DNA from: Furfurilactobacillus rossiae DSM 15814
Lineage (GTDB): Bacteria; Bacillota; Bacilli; Lactobacillales; Lactobacillaceae
DNA: 64,000 nt
Assembly (NCBI RefSeq): GCF_000428925.1
Contig: NZ_AUAW01000004.1
Location: forward strand, 150,837 to 214,836
Direction: 5' to 3'
A program made the position numbers and the translations under genes. The stretch's first letter is position 1, and each line of letters starts with the position of its first letter. Below, piece by piece: positions 9,794 to 22,145 of the stretch. The notes beneath the pieces are model-generated. The model did no database searches and had not been told where the DNA came from. It saw nothing but the letters and a program-made list of their open reading frames with translations.

Positions 9794-10381
9794 ATGACTC
9801 AGCACTTAAGTTGGCGGTTTTGGTGGCTAATTCATATTATTAATCTGCTTATCGCTGCAGCTCTTTGGATGCGGATCAGCCGTTTGCTGATGACCCCTAG
9901 AAATGAACTCTTTGGTTTTGGCATTATTGCGTTGCTTTATCTTGCTTATATGCGATTACCGTTTGCAATCGGATCGTGGTCGTTTGTTCAGTGGCCCGTT
10001 GAAATGAAACTAAAGGTAGCAATTATTAACGCTGTTGTTTTTACTGCTTATGGCGTAACTGCGTGCGTTTTTCCGAATGACTTTCAGGCCAGCCATGCGT
10101 CGATTGTTGGAATTACTTCAGGATTGGCGGGAATGCTAGTAATGTATTTACCACCGGCACATCCAACATTTACAATTGGGTTTCACATCAGACAAAGTGA
10201 CTGTGCAACAAAAGTCATGTTGTTATTCATGGGTCGAGGGTTGGTTATCGCTGGTATTGTTATCATAGTGATTGGAAATGGCGTTCCCAATGTCTTGGTT
10301 CCAGTCGCTACTGGTTTAACCATGTTTGCCTTGATCGGTGGGTTTGTATATGGTCAGTGGCTGGATCGACGATCAAAATAA
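9794..10381 (+). CDS. Small polytopic membrane protein, function unknown
   Basis: The 195-residue protein has five or six hydrophobic helices and no motif I recognise. The start ATG has GGTGG eight bases upstream. It begins 77 bp after the DMT transporter and is followed by a strong terminator, so it may be the last gene of that transcript. Codon use and composition look like the neighbours. Confidence 0.7.
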   Translation: MTQHLSWRFWWLIHIINLLIAAALWMRISRLLMTPRNELFGFGIIALLYLAYMRLPFAIGSWSFVQWPVEMKLKVAIINAVVFTAYGVTACVFPNDFQASHASIVGITSGLAGMLVMYLPPAHPTFTIGFHIRQSDCATKVMLLFMGRGLVIAGIVIIVIGNGVPNVLVPVATGLTMFALIGGFVYGQWLDRRSK

Positions 10382-10388
10382 TTTGGAA

Positions 10389-10445
10389 AAAATAGTGGCA
10401 TTAATCCTATGCAAAGTGCATTTAGGGTTAATGTCACTATTTTAG
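10389..10445 (+). terminator. Strong hairpin terminator
   Basis: The arms AATAGTGGCATTAA and TTAATGTCACTATT pair with one internal mismatch around an ATCCTATGCAAAGTGCATTTAGGG-like apical region that pairs further. A T-run follows. It ends the 9794 transcript. Confidence 0.85.
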
Positions 10446-10599
10446 TGTTATAGAAGTTATGATCAATAATAAAACGATAAACGACGCTTTGAAAGATATG
10501 ATACACAATGACTATTATTGATTCTGGTTTCCCGCCAATAAAGAATTAATAATGAATTCATCAAGTCATAGCGTACAGTATTTTTCGGAGGTTGATAAA

Positions 10600-11427
10600 A
10601 TGACTACAGACATTAAAGTTCATGTTTTGCACACAGGTTTAGTTCAAGTTGATCGAGCCTTGCCCTTTCATGACTATTATCGTAATCCCCTGGCATTTAC
10701 AGGTATATTGCGATCACATATTAATCAGATTACCTTGCCTGTTTCGAGTTATTTGATTGAGCATCCAAAAGGGTTGGTACTCATTGATACTGGTTGGAAC
10801 GAATCGGTTCGTCAGAGTCAGTGGCATGAACTGGGCATGCAAGTGCAAATCAATAAAGCCTATTTACCGGCTGGGTGGTCAGTTCGTGAACAGTTAGCAA
10901 CTTTAGGATATAAACCAAGTGATATTGACTATTTGGTATTAAGCCATTTGCACAGTGATCATGCCAGTGGTCTCAAACTGGTTAAAGAGGCCAAGAAAAT
11001 TTTAACCAGTGATGCGGAGTGGCAAGCGGCTAATCGCGATAAATTACGGTATATCAATAAAATGTGGCGTGACGTCAACGTAGAAACATTTGCATATGAA
11101 AGCGCAAATGTGGGTCCCTTACATCAGACATTTGATCTGTTTGGTGATGGGAGTGTTCAGTTCGTTGCCACGCCTGGCCACAGTGCTGGGCTTTCAGCAA
11201 CAATTGTGACAGGGAAAGATGGACGTGAGGTCGTTCTTGCCGCTGATGTAGGTTATGCACGCGAATCATGGGAGAAAATGGTTACCCCTGGTATTGTGGT
11301 AGATCGAAAAGCTGCTATTGAGTCACTGGCTTGGATTAAGCAAGAAGCGGCAAAACCAAATGTTGTTGAGGCGTTGGCAAATCATGATCCTCAGGTAATG
11401 CCTCACGTTGTTACATTGAGCTACTAA
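10600..11427 (+). CDS. Metallo-beta-lactamase-fold hydrolase, N-acyl homoserine lactonase-like
   Basis: The 275-residue protein has the full MBL metal site: HLHSDH at about residues 115-120, a third His in TPGHSAG (about 194), Asp in AADVGYA (about 215) and a late His in ANHDPQ (about 262). Its length and the N-terminal VSSYLIEHPKGLVLIDTGW are like AiiA-type lactonases. Lactobacilli do not make acyl-homoserine lactones, so the real substrate may be another lactone or ester. ATG 10600 is chosen because CGGAGG lies eight bases upstream; an in-frame ATG at 10552 lacks such a site. It converges on the TetR gene with a 4-bp overlap of 3' ends. Confidence 0.85.
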   Translation: MTTDIKVHVLHTGLVQVDRALPFHDYYRNPLAFTGILRSHINQITLPVSSYLIEHPKGLVLIDTGWNESVRQSQWHELGMQVQINKAYLPAGWSVREQLATLGYKPSDIDYLVLSHLHSDHASGLKLVKEAKKILTSDAEWQAANRDKLRYINKMWRDVNVETFAYESANVGPLHQTFDLFGDGSVQFVATPGHSAGLSATIVTGKDGREVVLAADVGYARESWEKMVTPGIVVDRKAAIESLAWIKQEAAKPNVVEALANHDPQVMPHVVTLSY

Positions 11428-11987
11428 TGTGAATTTTGCTGAGTGATTTGATTAGCGATATTGATAAACGTTGTGTTCATAAAGTGGGCAACATCCTCAT
11501 TGAGGCCGTGTGCAAGTGACCAAGTAATGTAAGTCATTGCATTAGCAACATACAGGTCTTGAAGGTAGGCGATCGGCAGAGTCGTGCTAAGGTGATCTCT
11601 CAAAAAGCTGGCTAAGCTGTCGCTGATTATTTTCCGAAAATTGGCATCTAAACTAAGACTACTAGCATGGACGTTCAACAAGATTAATAGTGCGTCTTTG
11701 TCGGGCAAGAGATCTGATACCAAAGTGACAAGGGAAGTAGACTGTGTAACTGTTGAAATTCGTGTCACCATAATTTTTTGGAATTTGTCGGCATATTGAT
11801 TGTTAAGATGTTCAAGTAATGTAAATTTGTCTACGTAGTGATGGTAAAAAGTAGATCGACCGATTTCCGCCTCCAGACAGATTTGCTGAACCGTGACTTG
11901 TTCGAACGATTCTGTTTTTAATAAGTTTAGTAATGTTTGGTCAATCAAACGGATAGTTTTGACAACGCGTAAGTCTGATTCATTCAT
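11424..11987 (-). CDS. TetR/AcrR family transcriptional regulator
   Basis: The 187-residue protein begins with a TetR helix-turn-helix: residues about 8-55 include FEQVTVQQICLEAEIGRSTFYHHYVDK, with the classic STFYxHYxDK recognition helix. The remainder is a helical ligand domain like the Dha/YfiT-type TetR_C group. AGGTGAT precedes the ATG. Its 3' end overlaps the convergent lactonase-like gene by four bases, so transcripts of the two genes are antisense to each other at their ends. Its target may be its own promoter or the neighbour. Confidence 0.9.
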   Translation of the reverse strand: MNESDLRVVKTIRLIDQTLLNLLKTESFEQVTVQQICLEAEIGRSTFYHHYVDKFTLLEHLNNQYADKFQKIMVTRISTVTQSTSLVTLVSDLLPDKDALLILLNVHASSLSLDANFRKIISDSLASFLRDHLSTTLPIAYLQDLYVANAMTYITWSLAHGLNEDVAHFMNTTFINIANQITQQNSH

Positions 11988-12070
11988 TTTTTTATCACCT
12001 TTCGAAAACTAAATTTATTGTAGTCGATGAACCCAGATGGCGCCAAGAAATGAAAAAGTGAGTTCTGTGA

Positions 12071-12097
12071 TTGCACGATTGTCAAACCTGTGATAAT
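12071..12097 (+). promoter_or_regulatory. Promoter of the xpt-pbuX transcript
   Basis: TTGCAC (12071-12076) lies 15 bp from GATAAT (12092-12097). The latter has an extended TGT before it, which makes up for the short spacer. The start would fall about 25-30 bases before the riboswitch aptamer. Confidence 0.55.
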
Positions 12098-12131
12098 CTA
12101 TGAACCACAAGTTAATTAGCATACGAACAAA

Positions 12132-14221
<2,090 letters not shown>

Positions 14222-14300
14222 CCTTGTGAAACATGGGTATTGTCTCACGGATTAGTTGACGTGTTTGACATTCAATATCGAAATCAAAAAAATTGAATTG

Positions 14301-14354
14301 AAAGGGCGCTACCAAATTCTGAATTTAATCAGAACTTGGCAGCGCCCTTTTTTG
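14301..14354. terminator. Bidirectional terminator between pbuX and guaC
   Basis: AAGGGCGCT and CCAA pair with TTGG and AGCGCCCTT, and AAATTCTGA with TCAGAA at the tip. There are A and T runs on both sides, so it can serve both convergent genes. Confidence 0.9.
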
Positions 14355-14362
14355 AGTTTTAA

Positions 14363-15334
14363 TTAATCGCCATTTGTAATGGTGTTGCGCACGATGACAT
14401 AGTCAACGGTTTTTAGTGCCATAAGGTCACTTCCACCTGCATATGAAATGGAGGATTGAAGATCCTCTGTCATTTCAGTTAAGGTATCGCTGATTTCACC
14501 ACGATAATCGACTAAGATATCTTTTCCTTCAACGTTCTTACGGCCACCTTTTTGGTTTTCAGAGGCTGAACCATAATATTGCTTAAAGTGGCGGTGGTTA
14601 ATCATGATGTCATGGCCTGGTGACTGACGATGACCGGCAAACAGCGAACCAATCATAACCATGCTGGCACCAAAGCGAATGGATTTAGCAATATCGCCAT
14701 TGTGACGGATGCCACCATCCGCAATAATTGGCTTGCGCGCGGCCTTTGCACACCAGCGAACTGCGGCAAGCTGCCAACCACCGGTACCAAAACCAGTCTT
14801 CAGCTTCGTAATGCAGACTTTACCAGGGCCAACACCAACTTTTGTTGCATCGGCGCCAGCGTCTTCAAGCTCACGAACGGCATCCGGTGTTGCCACGTTA
14901 CCAGCAATCACAAATGTCTTTGGGAGACGTTTCTTAATGTAATGGATCATTTCAATAACGCTGTTGGCATGACCGTGGGCGACATCAATAGTAATGAAGT
15001 CTGGTGTTAGCTTTTCACTGGTCAAATCATCGATAAACTGTTTTTCGTTCGGTTTTACACCAACACTGATGGAACTAATGAGATGCTTTTTAGCCATTTT
15101 CCGAACAAAAGGTAATCTGGTTTCTGGCTCGAAGCGGTGCATGATATAAAAGTAATCGTGTTCGGCCATCCAGGTTGCTAACTGTTCATCGATGACAGTT
15201 GCCATGTTTGCTGGGACCACAGGAATCTTGAAGTGATGCCCACCGAACGTAATACTTGGATCCGCCTGAGAGCGACTCTCAATCAAACATTTATTGGGAA
15301 TCAACTGAACGTCTTCATAATCAAATATTTCCAT
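14363..15334 (-). CDS. guaC: GMP reductase
   Basis: The 323-residue protein is of the IMPDH/GMPR family, Firmicute GuaC type: it starts [16 protein letters not shown] and lacks CBS domains. The active-site loop has the catalytic Cys in [37 protein letters not shown] binds the phosphate. The enzyme reduces GMP to IMP with NADPH and so returns guanine nucleotides to the IMP/adenine branch. It lies back to back with purA, which uses that IMP. AGAGG lies 11 bases before the ATG, slightly far. PurBox-like sites in the shared upstream region may serve it too. Confidence 0.95.
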   Translation of the reverse strand: MEIFDYEDVQLIPNKCLIESRSQADPSITFGGHHFKIPVVPANMATVIDEQLATWMAEHDYFYIMHRFEPETRLPFVRKMAKKHLISSISVGVKPNEKQFIDDLTSEKLTPDFITIDVAHGHANSVIEMIHYIKKRLPKTFVIAGNVATPDAVRELEDAGADATKVGVGPGKVCITKLKTGFGTGGWQLAAVRWCAKAARKPIIADGGIRHNGDIAKSIRFGASMVMIGSLFAGHRQSPGHDIMINHRHFKQYYGSASENQKGGRKNVEGKDILVDYRGEISDTLTEMTEDLQSSISYAGGSDLMALKTVDYVIVRNTITNGD

Positions 15335-15480
15335 GAAGGTGAAAACCTCTTTCTGTCATTTATTGATTAAAGTTCGTCAACACGAGATACAATAATCGTT
15401 TTGAATCTCACTGTCAAATTAAAATTCGCTAAAACAAGAACAATAAATTTATTGATAATTATATTATACAGTTTTAGTTG

Positions 15481-15527
15481 ATTATCCGAACTTTACCTGT
15501 TATAGTTCTCATTGTTGTTCGATAAAT
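15481..15527. promoter_or_regulatory. Inverted pair of PurBox-like operators
   Basis: ATTATCCGAACTTT (15481-15494) fits the PurBox pattern AWWWCCGAACWWT. GTTGTTCGATAAAT (15514-15527) is a second copy in inverse orientation (reverse complement ATTTATCGAACAAC). The pair sits just before purA, as in the PurR regulons of Bacillus and Lactococcus. AT-rich -10 candidates (around 15462-15470) lie upstream of both boxes. Confidence 0.6.
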
Positions 15528-15545
15528 AAAATTTGAGGTGACATA

Positions 15546-16859
15546 ATGACAGCAGTAGTGATTGTTGGGAGTCAATGGGGCGACGAAGGTAAAGGAAAGA
15601 TTACCGATTTTGTCAGTCAGCAGGCTGACGTGATTTCACGTTACCAAGGTGGCGATAATGCGGGACACACCATTACCTTTAACGGCGAAAAGTACCAGCT
15701 ACAACTATTGCCTTCGGGAATTTTTGAAAGTGATAAACAATGTTTGATTGGCAACGGCGTCGTGCTGAATCCCAAAACATTGTTAGCTGAAATTGATTAC
15801 TTACATGAACGTGGCATTAGTACCGATAACTTAAGAATTTCTGATCGTGCTCACGTGATTTTTCCATATCACATTTTGCAAGATCAATTAGAAGAGGCCA
15901 GTAAAAAAGGCAGTAAGATTGGAACAACGAATAAGGGTATTGGCCCTGCTTACATGGACAAAGCTTCACGAATTGGCATTCGAGTAGCTGATTTATTGGA
16001 ACCAGAAACATTTAAGACACTACTGGCTCGCAATGTCGTAGCTAAAAATGAGCTACTGGCCAAATTGTATGGTGCGGAACCGATTGCGTTTGAACCATTA
16101 CTAACGGCTTATCAGGGTTATGCTGAAAGGCTCGCCAAATATGTAACCGATACTTCAAAAGTGCTTGATGATGCGCTGGCTAATGGCCAACGGTTGCTAT
16201 TTGAAGGTGCTCAAGGGGTAATGCTAGATATTGATCATGGAACCTATCCTTATGTAACTTCATCTAACCCAGTCGCTGGTGGTGTCACTATTGGTGGAGG
16301 TATCGGGCCCACTAGAATTTCAGCCGTCATTGGTGCAGCAAAGGCCTATACGTCCCGAGTTGGTGATGGTCCGTTTCCAACGGAATTGCATGACGAGAAA
16401 GGTGACCACATTCGTGAGGTTGGCCACGAATATGGGACAGTCACGAAGCGGCCTCGTCGAATTGGTTGGCTGGATACGGTCGTTTTGCGACATGCCAAAC
16501 GTGTATCCGGCTTAAACTACTTGGCGTTAAACTGTTTAGATGTTCTGACCGGTTTGCCAGAGTTAAAAATTTGTACCGCTTATGAGCTGGATGGCGAAAC
16601 AATTGATCGTTATCCTGCTGGACGGGAAGCTTTGTTGCGTTGCAAACCAGTGTACGAAACCTTGCCTGGCTGGACGGAAGATATCACAAATTGTAAAACA
16701 GTGGATGACTTACCAAAGAATGCACGCCAGTATGTGGAACGTGTCATGTCATTAACTGGTTTACCATTAGCAACGTTATCTGTTGGACCAGATCGTAAAC
16801 AGACAATGGTTTTGAAAGATGTTTGGCAAGCTGATATGAAAGTTGAGGAAATGGCATGA
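15546..16859 (+). CDS. purA: Adenylosuccinate synthetase
   Basis: The 437-residue enzyme joins IMP and aspartate using GTP, the first step of AMP synthesis. The P-loop GDEGKGK is at residues 12-18. Further marks are DNAGHT, the IMP site [21 protein letters not shown] (in part [11 protein letters not shown]), and [24 protein letters not shown] (in part [11 protein letters not shown]). GAGGTGA precedes the ATG. It overlaps purB by four bases (ATGA), a coupled operon. Confidence 0.97.
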   Translation: MTAVVIVGSQWGDEGKGKITDFVSQQADVISRYQGGDNAGHTITFNGEKYQLQLLPSGIFESDKQCLIGNGVVLNPKTLLAEIDYLHERGISTDNLRISDRAHVIFPYHILQDQLEEASKKGSKIGTTNKGIGPAYMDKASRIGIRVADLLEPETFKTLLARNVVAKNELLAKLYGAEPIAFEPLLTAYQGYAERLAKYVTDTSKVLDDALANGQRLLFEGAQGVMLDIDHGTYPYVTSSNPVAGGVTIGGGIGPTRISAVIGAAKAYTSRVGDGPFPTELHDEKGDHIREVGHEYGTVTKRPRRIGWLDTVVLRHAKRVSGLNYLALNCLDVLTGLPELKICTAYELDGETIDRYPAGREALLRCKPVYETLPGWTEDITNCKTVDDLPKNARQYVERVMSLTGLPLATLSVGPDRKQTMVLKDVWQADMKVEEMA

Positions 16860-18151
16860 TTGATCGCTACGTGCGACCGGAAATGGGCCAAATTTGGTCA
16901 CAGAAAAATAAGTTACAACAATGGCTAAAGGTCGAGGTAGCTGCGTGTCAGGCGTGGGCAAACTTAGGTAAGATCCCACAGGCGGATGTTGATGCCTTGC
17001 GTGAGCATGCCGTCATAAACGTTGATCGAATGCAGGAAATTGAAGCAGAAACCCATCACGATGTGGTGGCATTCACACGCATGTTATCCGAATCGCTGGG
17101 TGATGAACGAAAGTGGGTTCATTATGGCCTGACGAGCACTGATGTTGTGGATACGGCCCAGGCATTGCAATTAAAAGACGCTAATGCCTTATTGATGACA
17201 GATCTGCAAACGTTACAAGACACGTTGGTCCAGCAGGCAAAACGGTATCGTCACACGGTAATGATGGGACGCACACACGGCATTCAGGCGGAACCGATGT
17301 CGTTTGGCGTTAAATTAGCACGGTGGGTAGATGAAATTAACCGTGACATTACGCGTTTACAAGCAGTGACTGATGAAATGGCTGTGGGTGAGTTAAGCGG
17401 TGCAGTGGGAACTTTTGCAAATATCCCCCCACAAGTGGAACAGGATGTTTGTGATCAACTCGGGCTAAGACCACAGCCTGTGACCAGTCAGGTGTTGCCA
17501 CGGGATCTTCACGCACACTATTTGAGTGTATTGGCACTCATTGCGACTAGCTTAGAAAACTTTGCAACAGAAATTCGTGGTTTACAACGGACGGAAATTG
17601 GTGAGGTGGCTGAGCCGTTTTCCGTTGGGCAAAAAGGTTCTTCAGCGATGCCTCATAAACACAATCCAATTGGCTCAGAAAACATTACGGGTTTGGCTCG
17701 GGTAATTCGTGGGCATATGATTACGGCTTTTGAAGATGTATCTTTGTGGCATGAACGCGATATTTCGCACTCTTCAGCCGAACGAATCATTTTACCGGAC
17801 ACGACTGAGCTGTTAGATTACATGCTGAACCGTTTTAATCGCATCATGACGAATTTGGTCGTCAATGAGGACCGGATGATTCACAATATTGAATCCAGTG
17901 GTGGCCTGGTGTTCAGTCAACAATTACTACTAGCCCTAATTGACAAAGACATTAGTCGTGAAACAGCTTACGACCATGTGCAACAGTTGGCGCAACAGGC
18001 AATGACCACCAATAAAACATTTCAGCAATTGGCGATGGCCAGTACTTTCGTCAACCAATATTTGACGCCGGCCGAAGTGACTGCTGTGTTTGATGTGCAA
18101 CGTCATCTGCGGTATGTTGATGAGATTTTCAAACGTGTTGGCATTGAGTAA
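16856..18151 (+). CDS. purB: Adenylosuccinate lyase
   Basis: The 431-residue fumarase/aspartase-superfamily enzyme cleaves adenylosuccinate to AMP and fumarate, and SAICAR to AICAR. The superfamily signature is seen as [12 protein letters not shown]. The catalytic region TSTDVVDT and the His in [10 protein letters not shown] are present. It begins inside the last codons of purA (ATGA overlap) with GAGG seven bases before. Confidence 0.97.
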   Translation: MIDRYVRPEMGQIWSQKNKLQQWLKVEVAACQAWANLGKIPQADVDALREHAVINVDRMQEIEAETHHDVVAFTRMLSESLGDERKWVHYGLTSTDVVDTAQALQLKDANALLMTDLQTLQDTLVQQAKRYRHTVMMGRTHGIQAEPMSFGVKLARWVDEINRDITRLQAVTDEMAVGELSGAVGTFANIPPQVEQDVCDQLGLRPQPVTSQVLPRDLHAHYLSVLALIATSLENFATEIRGLQRTEIGEVAEPFSVGQKGSSAMPHKHNPIGSENITGLARVIRGHMITAFEDVSLWHERDISHSSAERIILPDTTELLDYMLNRFNRIMTNLVVNEDRMIHNIESSGGLVFSQQLLLALIDKDISRETAYDHVQQLAQQAMTTNKTFQQLAMASTFVNQYLTPAEVTAVFDVQRHLRYVDEIFKRVGIE

Positions 18152-18182
18152 ACGGCATCATTTGGTGCTTTTTTAGGATATT

Positions 18183-18241
18183 AAGATGGTCCGGCTACTG
18201 ACTGCGCTCAAATCAAGAGCAGTCAGTAGCCGGACCATCTT
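18183..18241 (+). terminator. 23-bp perfect hairpin terminator after purB
   Basis: The arms 18183-18205 (starting AAGATGGTCC) and 18219-18241 are perfect complements of 23 nt around a 13-nt loop. The right arm runs into TTGTTTTC. A smaller hairpin with a T-run, GCATCATTTGGTGCTTTTTT (about 18156-18175), directly follows the purB stop, so termination here is doubled. Confidence 0.85.
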
Positions 18242-18507
18242 GTTTTCAATAAAGATTCCTGAAAAGTCAGTTTAAAAAAGTTTCCATAAGAAACAATAAG
18301 TGATATACTCACTCTACTTCGTGCGAAAAATAGATTGTTACGGACGAAATAGCAGATATAACGTCAATTGATAAAAATGAATTAATTTACAGTTATTTTG
18401 AGTAAATTAACTTAGAGAATGCGCCTTTCTTTGGCGTATAATAGCTAGGTTTATTTTGTGTCAATCATCGTCACATCTTTGCTTATGAACGAGGAGGAAC
18501 GTGCTAA
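18242..18507 (+). promoter_or_regulatory. AT-rich leader and promoters of the ABC exporter operon
   Basis: The region has no gene. TTTCCA (18281-18286) and TATACT (18304-18309) have a 17-bp spacer and form a plausible promoter. A better -10, TATAAT at 18437-18442, has no clear -35. It is preceded by CGCC-N7-GGCG (18422-18436), a short inverted repeat touching the -10 that could be an operator. Confidence 0.4.
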
Positions 18508-20241
18508 ATGCTAAAAATAGCTAGGGGCCGAATTTCATTATGGGCGGTACTTGGTGCCGTATTTTTTATGATTATTCAGGTCATAGCCAACCTAAACTTA
18601 CCCAGTTTGACATCAGATATTGTGAATAACGGGGTGGCAAAGGGTGACATTAGTTACATATGGAAAATTGGTTTTGAAATGATTGGTTTTTCGTTACTGT
18701 CAGTCGCGGCCGCGGTGTTGAACGTGTTGTTAGCAGCGCGTTCTTCACAAAAGTTAGGTCAAAACTTGCGGAGTGACATCTACAGCAAAGTAATGAACTT
18801 TGCCAATGATGAATTTAACAAGGTAGAAACGTCATCATTGATCACACGAACAACCAACGATGTGGTCCAGATTCAAAACGTTGCCATGATTGCTTTACGA
18901 ATGATGATTATGGCACCGATTATGCTGATTGGTGCGAGTTTCTTGGCCTATAACAAGAGTCACCAGTTGTCATGGATTTTCGTGGTGTCAATTCCTGTCT
19001 TACTAATTTGTATTGGTTTGATTATGGGCCTGGCGATTCCACGGTTCCGTGCCATGCAAACGAAAACAGACCGTTTGAACTTGGTCTTTCGTGAAGGGCT
19101 TACTGGTGTTCGCGTTATTCGAGCTTTCCGTCAGGATCAGTTTGAACAGGACCGTTTCGAAACAGCCAACCAGGATTACACGGACAATTCGATTAAGGTT
19201 AACACGATTGTGGCATTTGCTTATCCTGTGATGACACTGATTATGAGTGCAACCAACGTTGCCATTGTTTGGTTTGGTGGTCAGTTGATCAGTTCACAGG
19301 CGATGCAAGTCGGGAACATGATTGCCTTCATGACGTATGCTATGCAAGTTTTGATGAGTTTCATGATGCTCGCAATGGTCATGGCCTTTCTGCCTCGTGC
19401 TGCCGCTTCGGCAACGCGGATTCAGGAAGTTTTGTCACTGGATTCCAGTATTAAGGATCCAGAGCAGCCTATTACTCCAGCCGCTGGCGAAGCCAAACAA
19501 CTGGCGTTTAATAACGTTGAATTTCGTTACCGTCACGCAGAACAGCCTGCTTTAAGCGGCATTGACTTTAGTGCCAAGGCTGGCCAAACGGTGGCCATCA
19601 TCGGTGGTACCGGTTCTGGTAAAACAACGCTGGTCAATCTAATTCCTCGTTTCTTTGATGTTGAAAAAGGAAGCGTCAATGTGAATGGCGTTGATGTGCG
19701 GCAACAAGACGTTAAGACACTTCATGGTGAAGTCGCGATGGTGCCGCAAAAGGCAACGTTGTTTACTGGTACTATTCGCGACAACATGAAGTTTGGTAAA
19801 GAGGACGCGACAGATGATGAAATCTGGCAAGCGTTAGATATTGCCCAATCAACCGACTTCGTTAAAGAAGAGGGTGGATTGGACGCCCATGTTGAACAAG
19901 GGGGTGCAAACTTCTCTGGTGGTCAACGTCAACGGTTGGCGATCGCCCGTGCGTTGGTGAAAGATGCCAGTACGTATGTATTTGACGATTCCTTCTCCGC
20001 TTTGGACTTTAAGACCGATGCTAAATTGCGTGGTCAACTGCGGCAGGACAAACGGATTCAACAGAGTATTGTTGTGATTGTCGCGCAACGGATTGCCACA
20101 GTGGCTGATGCGGATCTAATTCTAGTGCTCGATAACGGGAAGCTAGTCGGCAAAGGCACGCATGAAGAGTTGCGACAGTCCAACAAAGTTTATCAAGAAA
20201 TTATGCGGTCTCAGTTACGTGAAGGGGAGGCGGGTCTGTAA
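18508..20241 (+). CDS. ABC exporter half-transporter with degenerate nucleotide site (LmrC/BmrC type)
   Basis: The 577-residue protein has a six-helix membrane domain (about residues 15-300) and a nucleotide-binding domain. Walker A is GGTGSGKTT (about residue 366) and the signature is FSGGQRQ (about 469). Walker B reads YVFDDSFSALD, with Asp where the catalytic Glu should be. That substitution is typical of the degenerate site in heterodimeric exporters such as LmrCD, BmrCD and TM287/288. Its partner follows with a one-base stop/start overlap (TAATG) and supplies the normal Glu. The substrate is probably lipids, drugs or peptides and cannot be set from sequence. Confidence 0.93.
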   Translation: MLKIARGRISLWAVLGAVFFMIIQVIANLNLPSLTSDIVNNGVAKGDISYIWKIGFEMIGFSLLSVAAAVLNVLLAARSSQKLGQNLRSDIYSKVMNFANDEFNKVETSSLITRTTNDVVQIQNVAMIALRMMIMAPIMLIGASFLAYNKSHQLSWIFVVSIPVLLICIGLIMGLAIPRFRAMQTKTDRLNLVFREGLTGVRVIRAFRQDQFEQDRFETANQDYTDNSIKVNTIVAFAYPVMTLIMSATNVAIVWFGGQLISSQAMQVGNMIAFMTYAMQVLMSFMMLAMVMAFLPRAAASATRIQEVLSLDSSIKDPEQPITPAAGEAKQLAFNNVEFRYRHAEQPALSGIDFSAKAGQTVAIIGGTGSGKTTLVNLIPRFFDVEKGSVNVNGVDVRQQDVKTLHGEVAMVPQKATLFTGTIRDNMKFGKEDATDDEIWQALDIAQSTDFVKEEGGLDAHVEQGGANFSGGQRQRLAIARALVKDASTYVFDDSFSALDFKTDAKLRGQLRQDKRIQQSIVVIVAQRIATVADADLILVLDNGKLVGKGTHEELRQSNKVYQEIMRSQLREGEAGL

Positions 20242-22145
20242 TGAGTGATAATGCAAAGAAAACACAGACACCACGACCAACTGGCGGTCACGGACACGGT
20301 CCGGGATCAGGCCCTGGTTTAGTTGAAAAGCCTAACAACTTCTTCGGCACGTTTATTCGATTAATGAAATACATGTCAGATCGTTGGTTTGGCATGATTA
20401 TGGTGCTTGTATTCGCCATTACGGCGGTTGTGTTCCAAATTCGTACACCAAAGATTTTAGGTCAAGCAACAACTGAAATCTACAAAGGGATTATGACAGG
20501 TGTCGCCCATCAAAAGGCCGGCATTGCCATGAGTCACTACCCAATCAATTTCGAAAAAGTCTTCAATATTATCGTTGTTGTTTTGATTATGTATTTGGCT
20601 TCTGCCTTGTTCAACTTCCTGCAGCAGTACATTATGACGCGGATCTCTCAGCGGACTGTGTACAAGTTACGACGCGAGTTTAAAGGAAAGATGCGTTTAG
20701 TGCCGATCAAATATTACGACACGCATAACAACGGGGATATTATGAGTCGTGCGGTCAATGATATGGATAATATCGCCAGCACGCTGCAACAGAGTCTGAC
20801 GCAAGCGATTACTAGTTTGGTCACGTTTGTCGGCACCTTGTGGATGATGTTAACAATTAGCTGGCAATTAACGTTGATCGCATTGGTAACCATTCCGCTC
20901 AGTTTGGTCGTTGTTGGGGTTGTGGCACCGAAATCACAACGCTACTTTGGTCAACAGCAAAAAAGCCTTGGGTTGATCAATAACCAAGTTGAAGAAAACT
21001 ACTCAGGTCACGAGGTGGTCAAGAGCTTCAATAAGGAAGACGATGCCATCAAGGACTTTGAAACGCAGAACGAAACGTATTATAAAGCGGCTTGGAAAGC
21101 GCAGTTTATTTCCGGAATCATCATGCCGCTGATGATGTTCTTGAACAACATTGGTTACGTGTTTGTTGCGATTGTCGGTGGGATTCAAGTTGCTAACGGG
21201 AATGTCACCCTTGGTAATGTGCAGGCATTCCTCCAATACACGCAGCAATTCTCACAACCAATTTCGCAGTTGGCAAACTTACTGAACACGATTCAGTCAA
21301 CGATTGCATCAGCTGAACGGGTCTTTGATGTGCTTGATGAAGAAGAAATGAAGCAAACACAGTCAAACTTGCCTGCACAGCCTGATGATCCAAATTTGCT
21401 GACCCTTGATCACGTGCAGTTTGGTTACGATGACGAACTGCTGATGACTGATTACAACTTAGCTGTTAAGAAGGGTCAACAGGTCGCCATTGTTGGACCA
21501 ACCGGTGCTGGGAAGACGACCATTATCAACCTATTGGAACGTTTTTATGACGTTAAGGGCGGTTCGATTCGCTTGAACGGTACAGATACCCGTGACCTGC
21601 AGCGTGAAGATTTGCGCTCACACTTCGCGATGGTGCTTCAAGATACTTGGCTGTTTACTGGCACAATCTGGGATAACTTGAAATACGGGCGTGAAAACGC
21701 TACGGATGACGAGATTATGGCCGCCTCTAAAGCGGCTCACGTCGATGAATTTGTCCGTAAATTACCAGAAGGGTACAAAACGGTGTTGAATGAAGAAGCG
21801 TCGAACATTTCTCAGGGGCAACGTCAGTTATTAACGATCGCCCGGGCGTTTGTCGCGGATCCCGAAATTCTGATTCTTGATGAAGCGACGAGTTCCGTTG
21901 ACACGCGGACTGAAGTTCAAATTCAGCACGCCATGGAACAGTTACTTCAAAATCGAACGAGTTTCGTTGTTGCACACCGGTTATCGACAATTAGAAACGC
22001 CGATAACATCATTGTTATGAACCACGGTTCTGTTGTTGAAACAGGTAACCATGATGCGTTGATGGCCGCTAATGGATTTTACGCTGACCTCTACAATAGT
22101 CAGTTTGCCGGCAACATCAGCATGAGCGAAGGGGAGGAATCGTAA
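20241..22145 (+). CDS. ABC exporter half-transporter with canonical Walker B (LmrD/BmrD type)
   Basis: The 634-residue partner has a Gly/His/Pro-rich hydrophilic N-terminus (about 30 residues), six helices, and a nucleotide-binding domain. Walker A is GPTGAGKTT (about residue 419). The signature is diverged to ISQGQRQ, and Walker B is complete: ILILDEATSSVD. A diverged signature in this subunit pairs with the degenerate Walker B of the first subunit, so the two form one inactive and one active ATP site. It is translationally coupled on both sides by TAATG overlaps. Confidence 0.93.
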   Translation: MSDNAKKTQTPRPTGGHGHGPGSGPGLVEKPNNFFGTFIRLMKYMSDRWFGMIMVLVFAITAVVFQIRTPKILGQATTEIYKGIMTGVAHQKAGIAMSHYPINFEKVFNIIVVVLIMYLASALFNFLQQYIMTRISQRTVYKLRREFKGKMRLVPIKYYDTHNNGDIMSRAVNDMDNIASTLQQSLTQAITSLVTFVGTLWMMLTISWQLTLIALVTIPLSLVVVGVVAPKSQRYFGQQQKSLGLINNQVEENYSGHEVVKSFNKEDDAIKDFETQNETYYKAAWKAQFISGIIMPLMMFLNNIGYVFVAIVGGIQVANGNVTLGNVQAFLQYTQQFSQPISQLANLLNTIQSTIASAERVFDVLDEEEMKQTQSNLPAQPDDPNLLTLDHVQFGYDDELLMTDYNLAVKKGQQVAIVGPTGAGKTTIINLLERFYDVKGGSIRLNGTDTRDLQREDLRSHFAMVLQDTWLFTGTIWDNLKYGRENATDDEIMAASKAAHVDEFVRKLPEGYKTVLNEEASNISQGQRQLLTIARAFVADPEILILDEATSSVDTRTEVQIQHAMEQLLQNRTSFVVAHRLSTIRNADNIIVMNHGSVVETGNHDALMAANGFYADLYNSQFAGNISMSEGEES

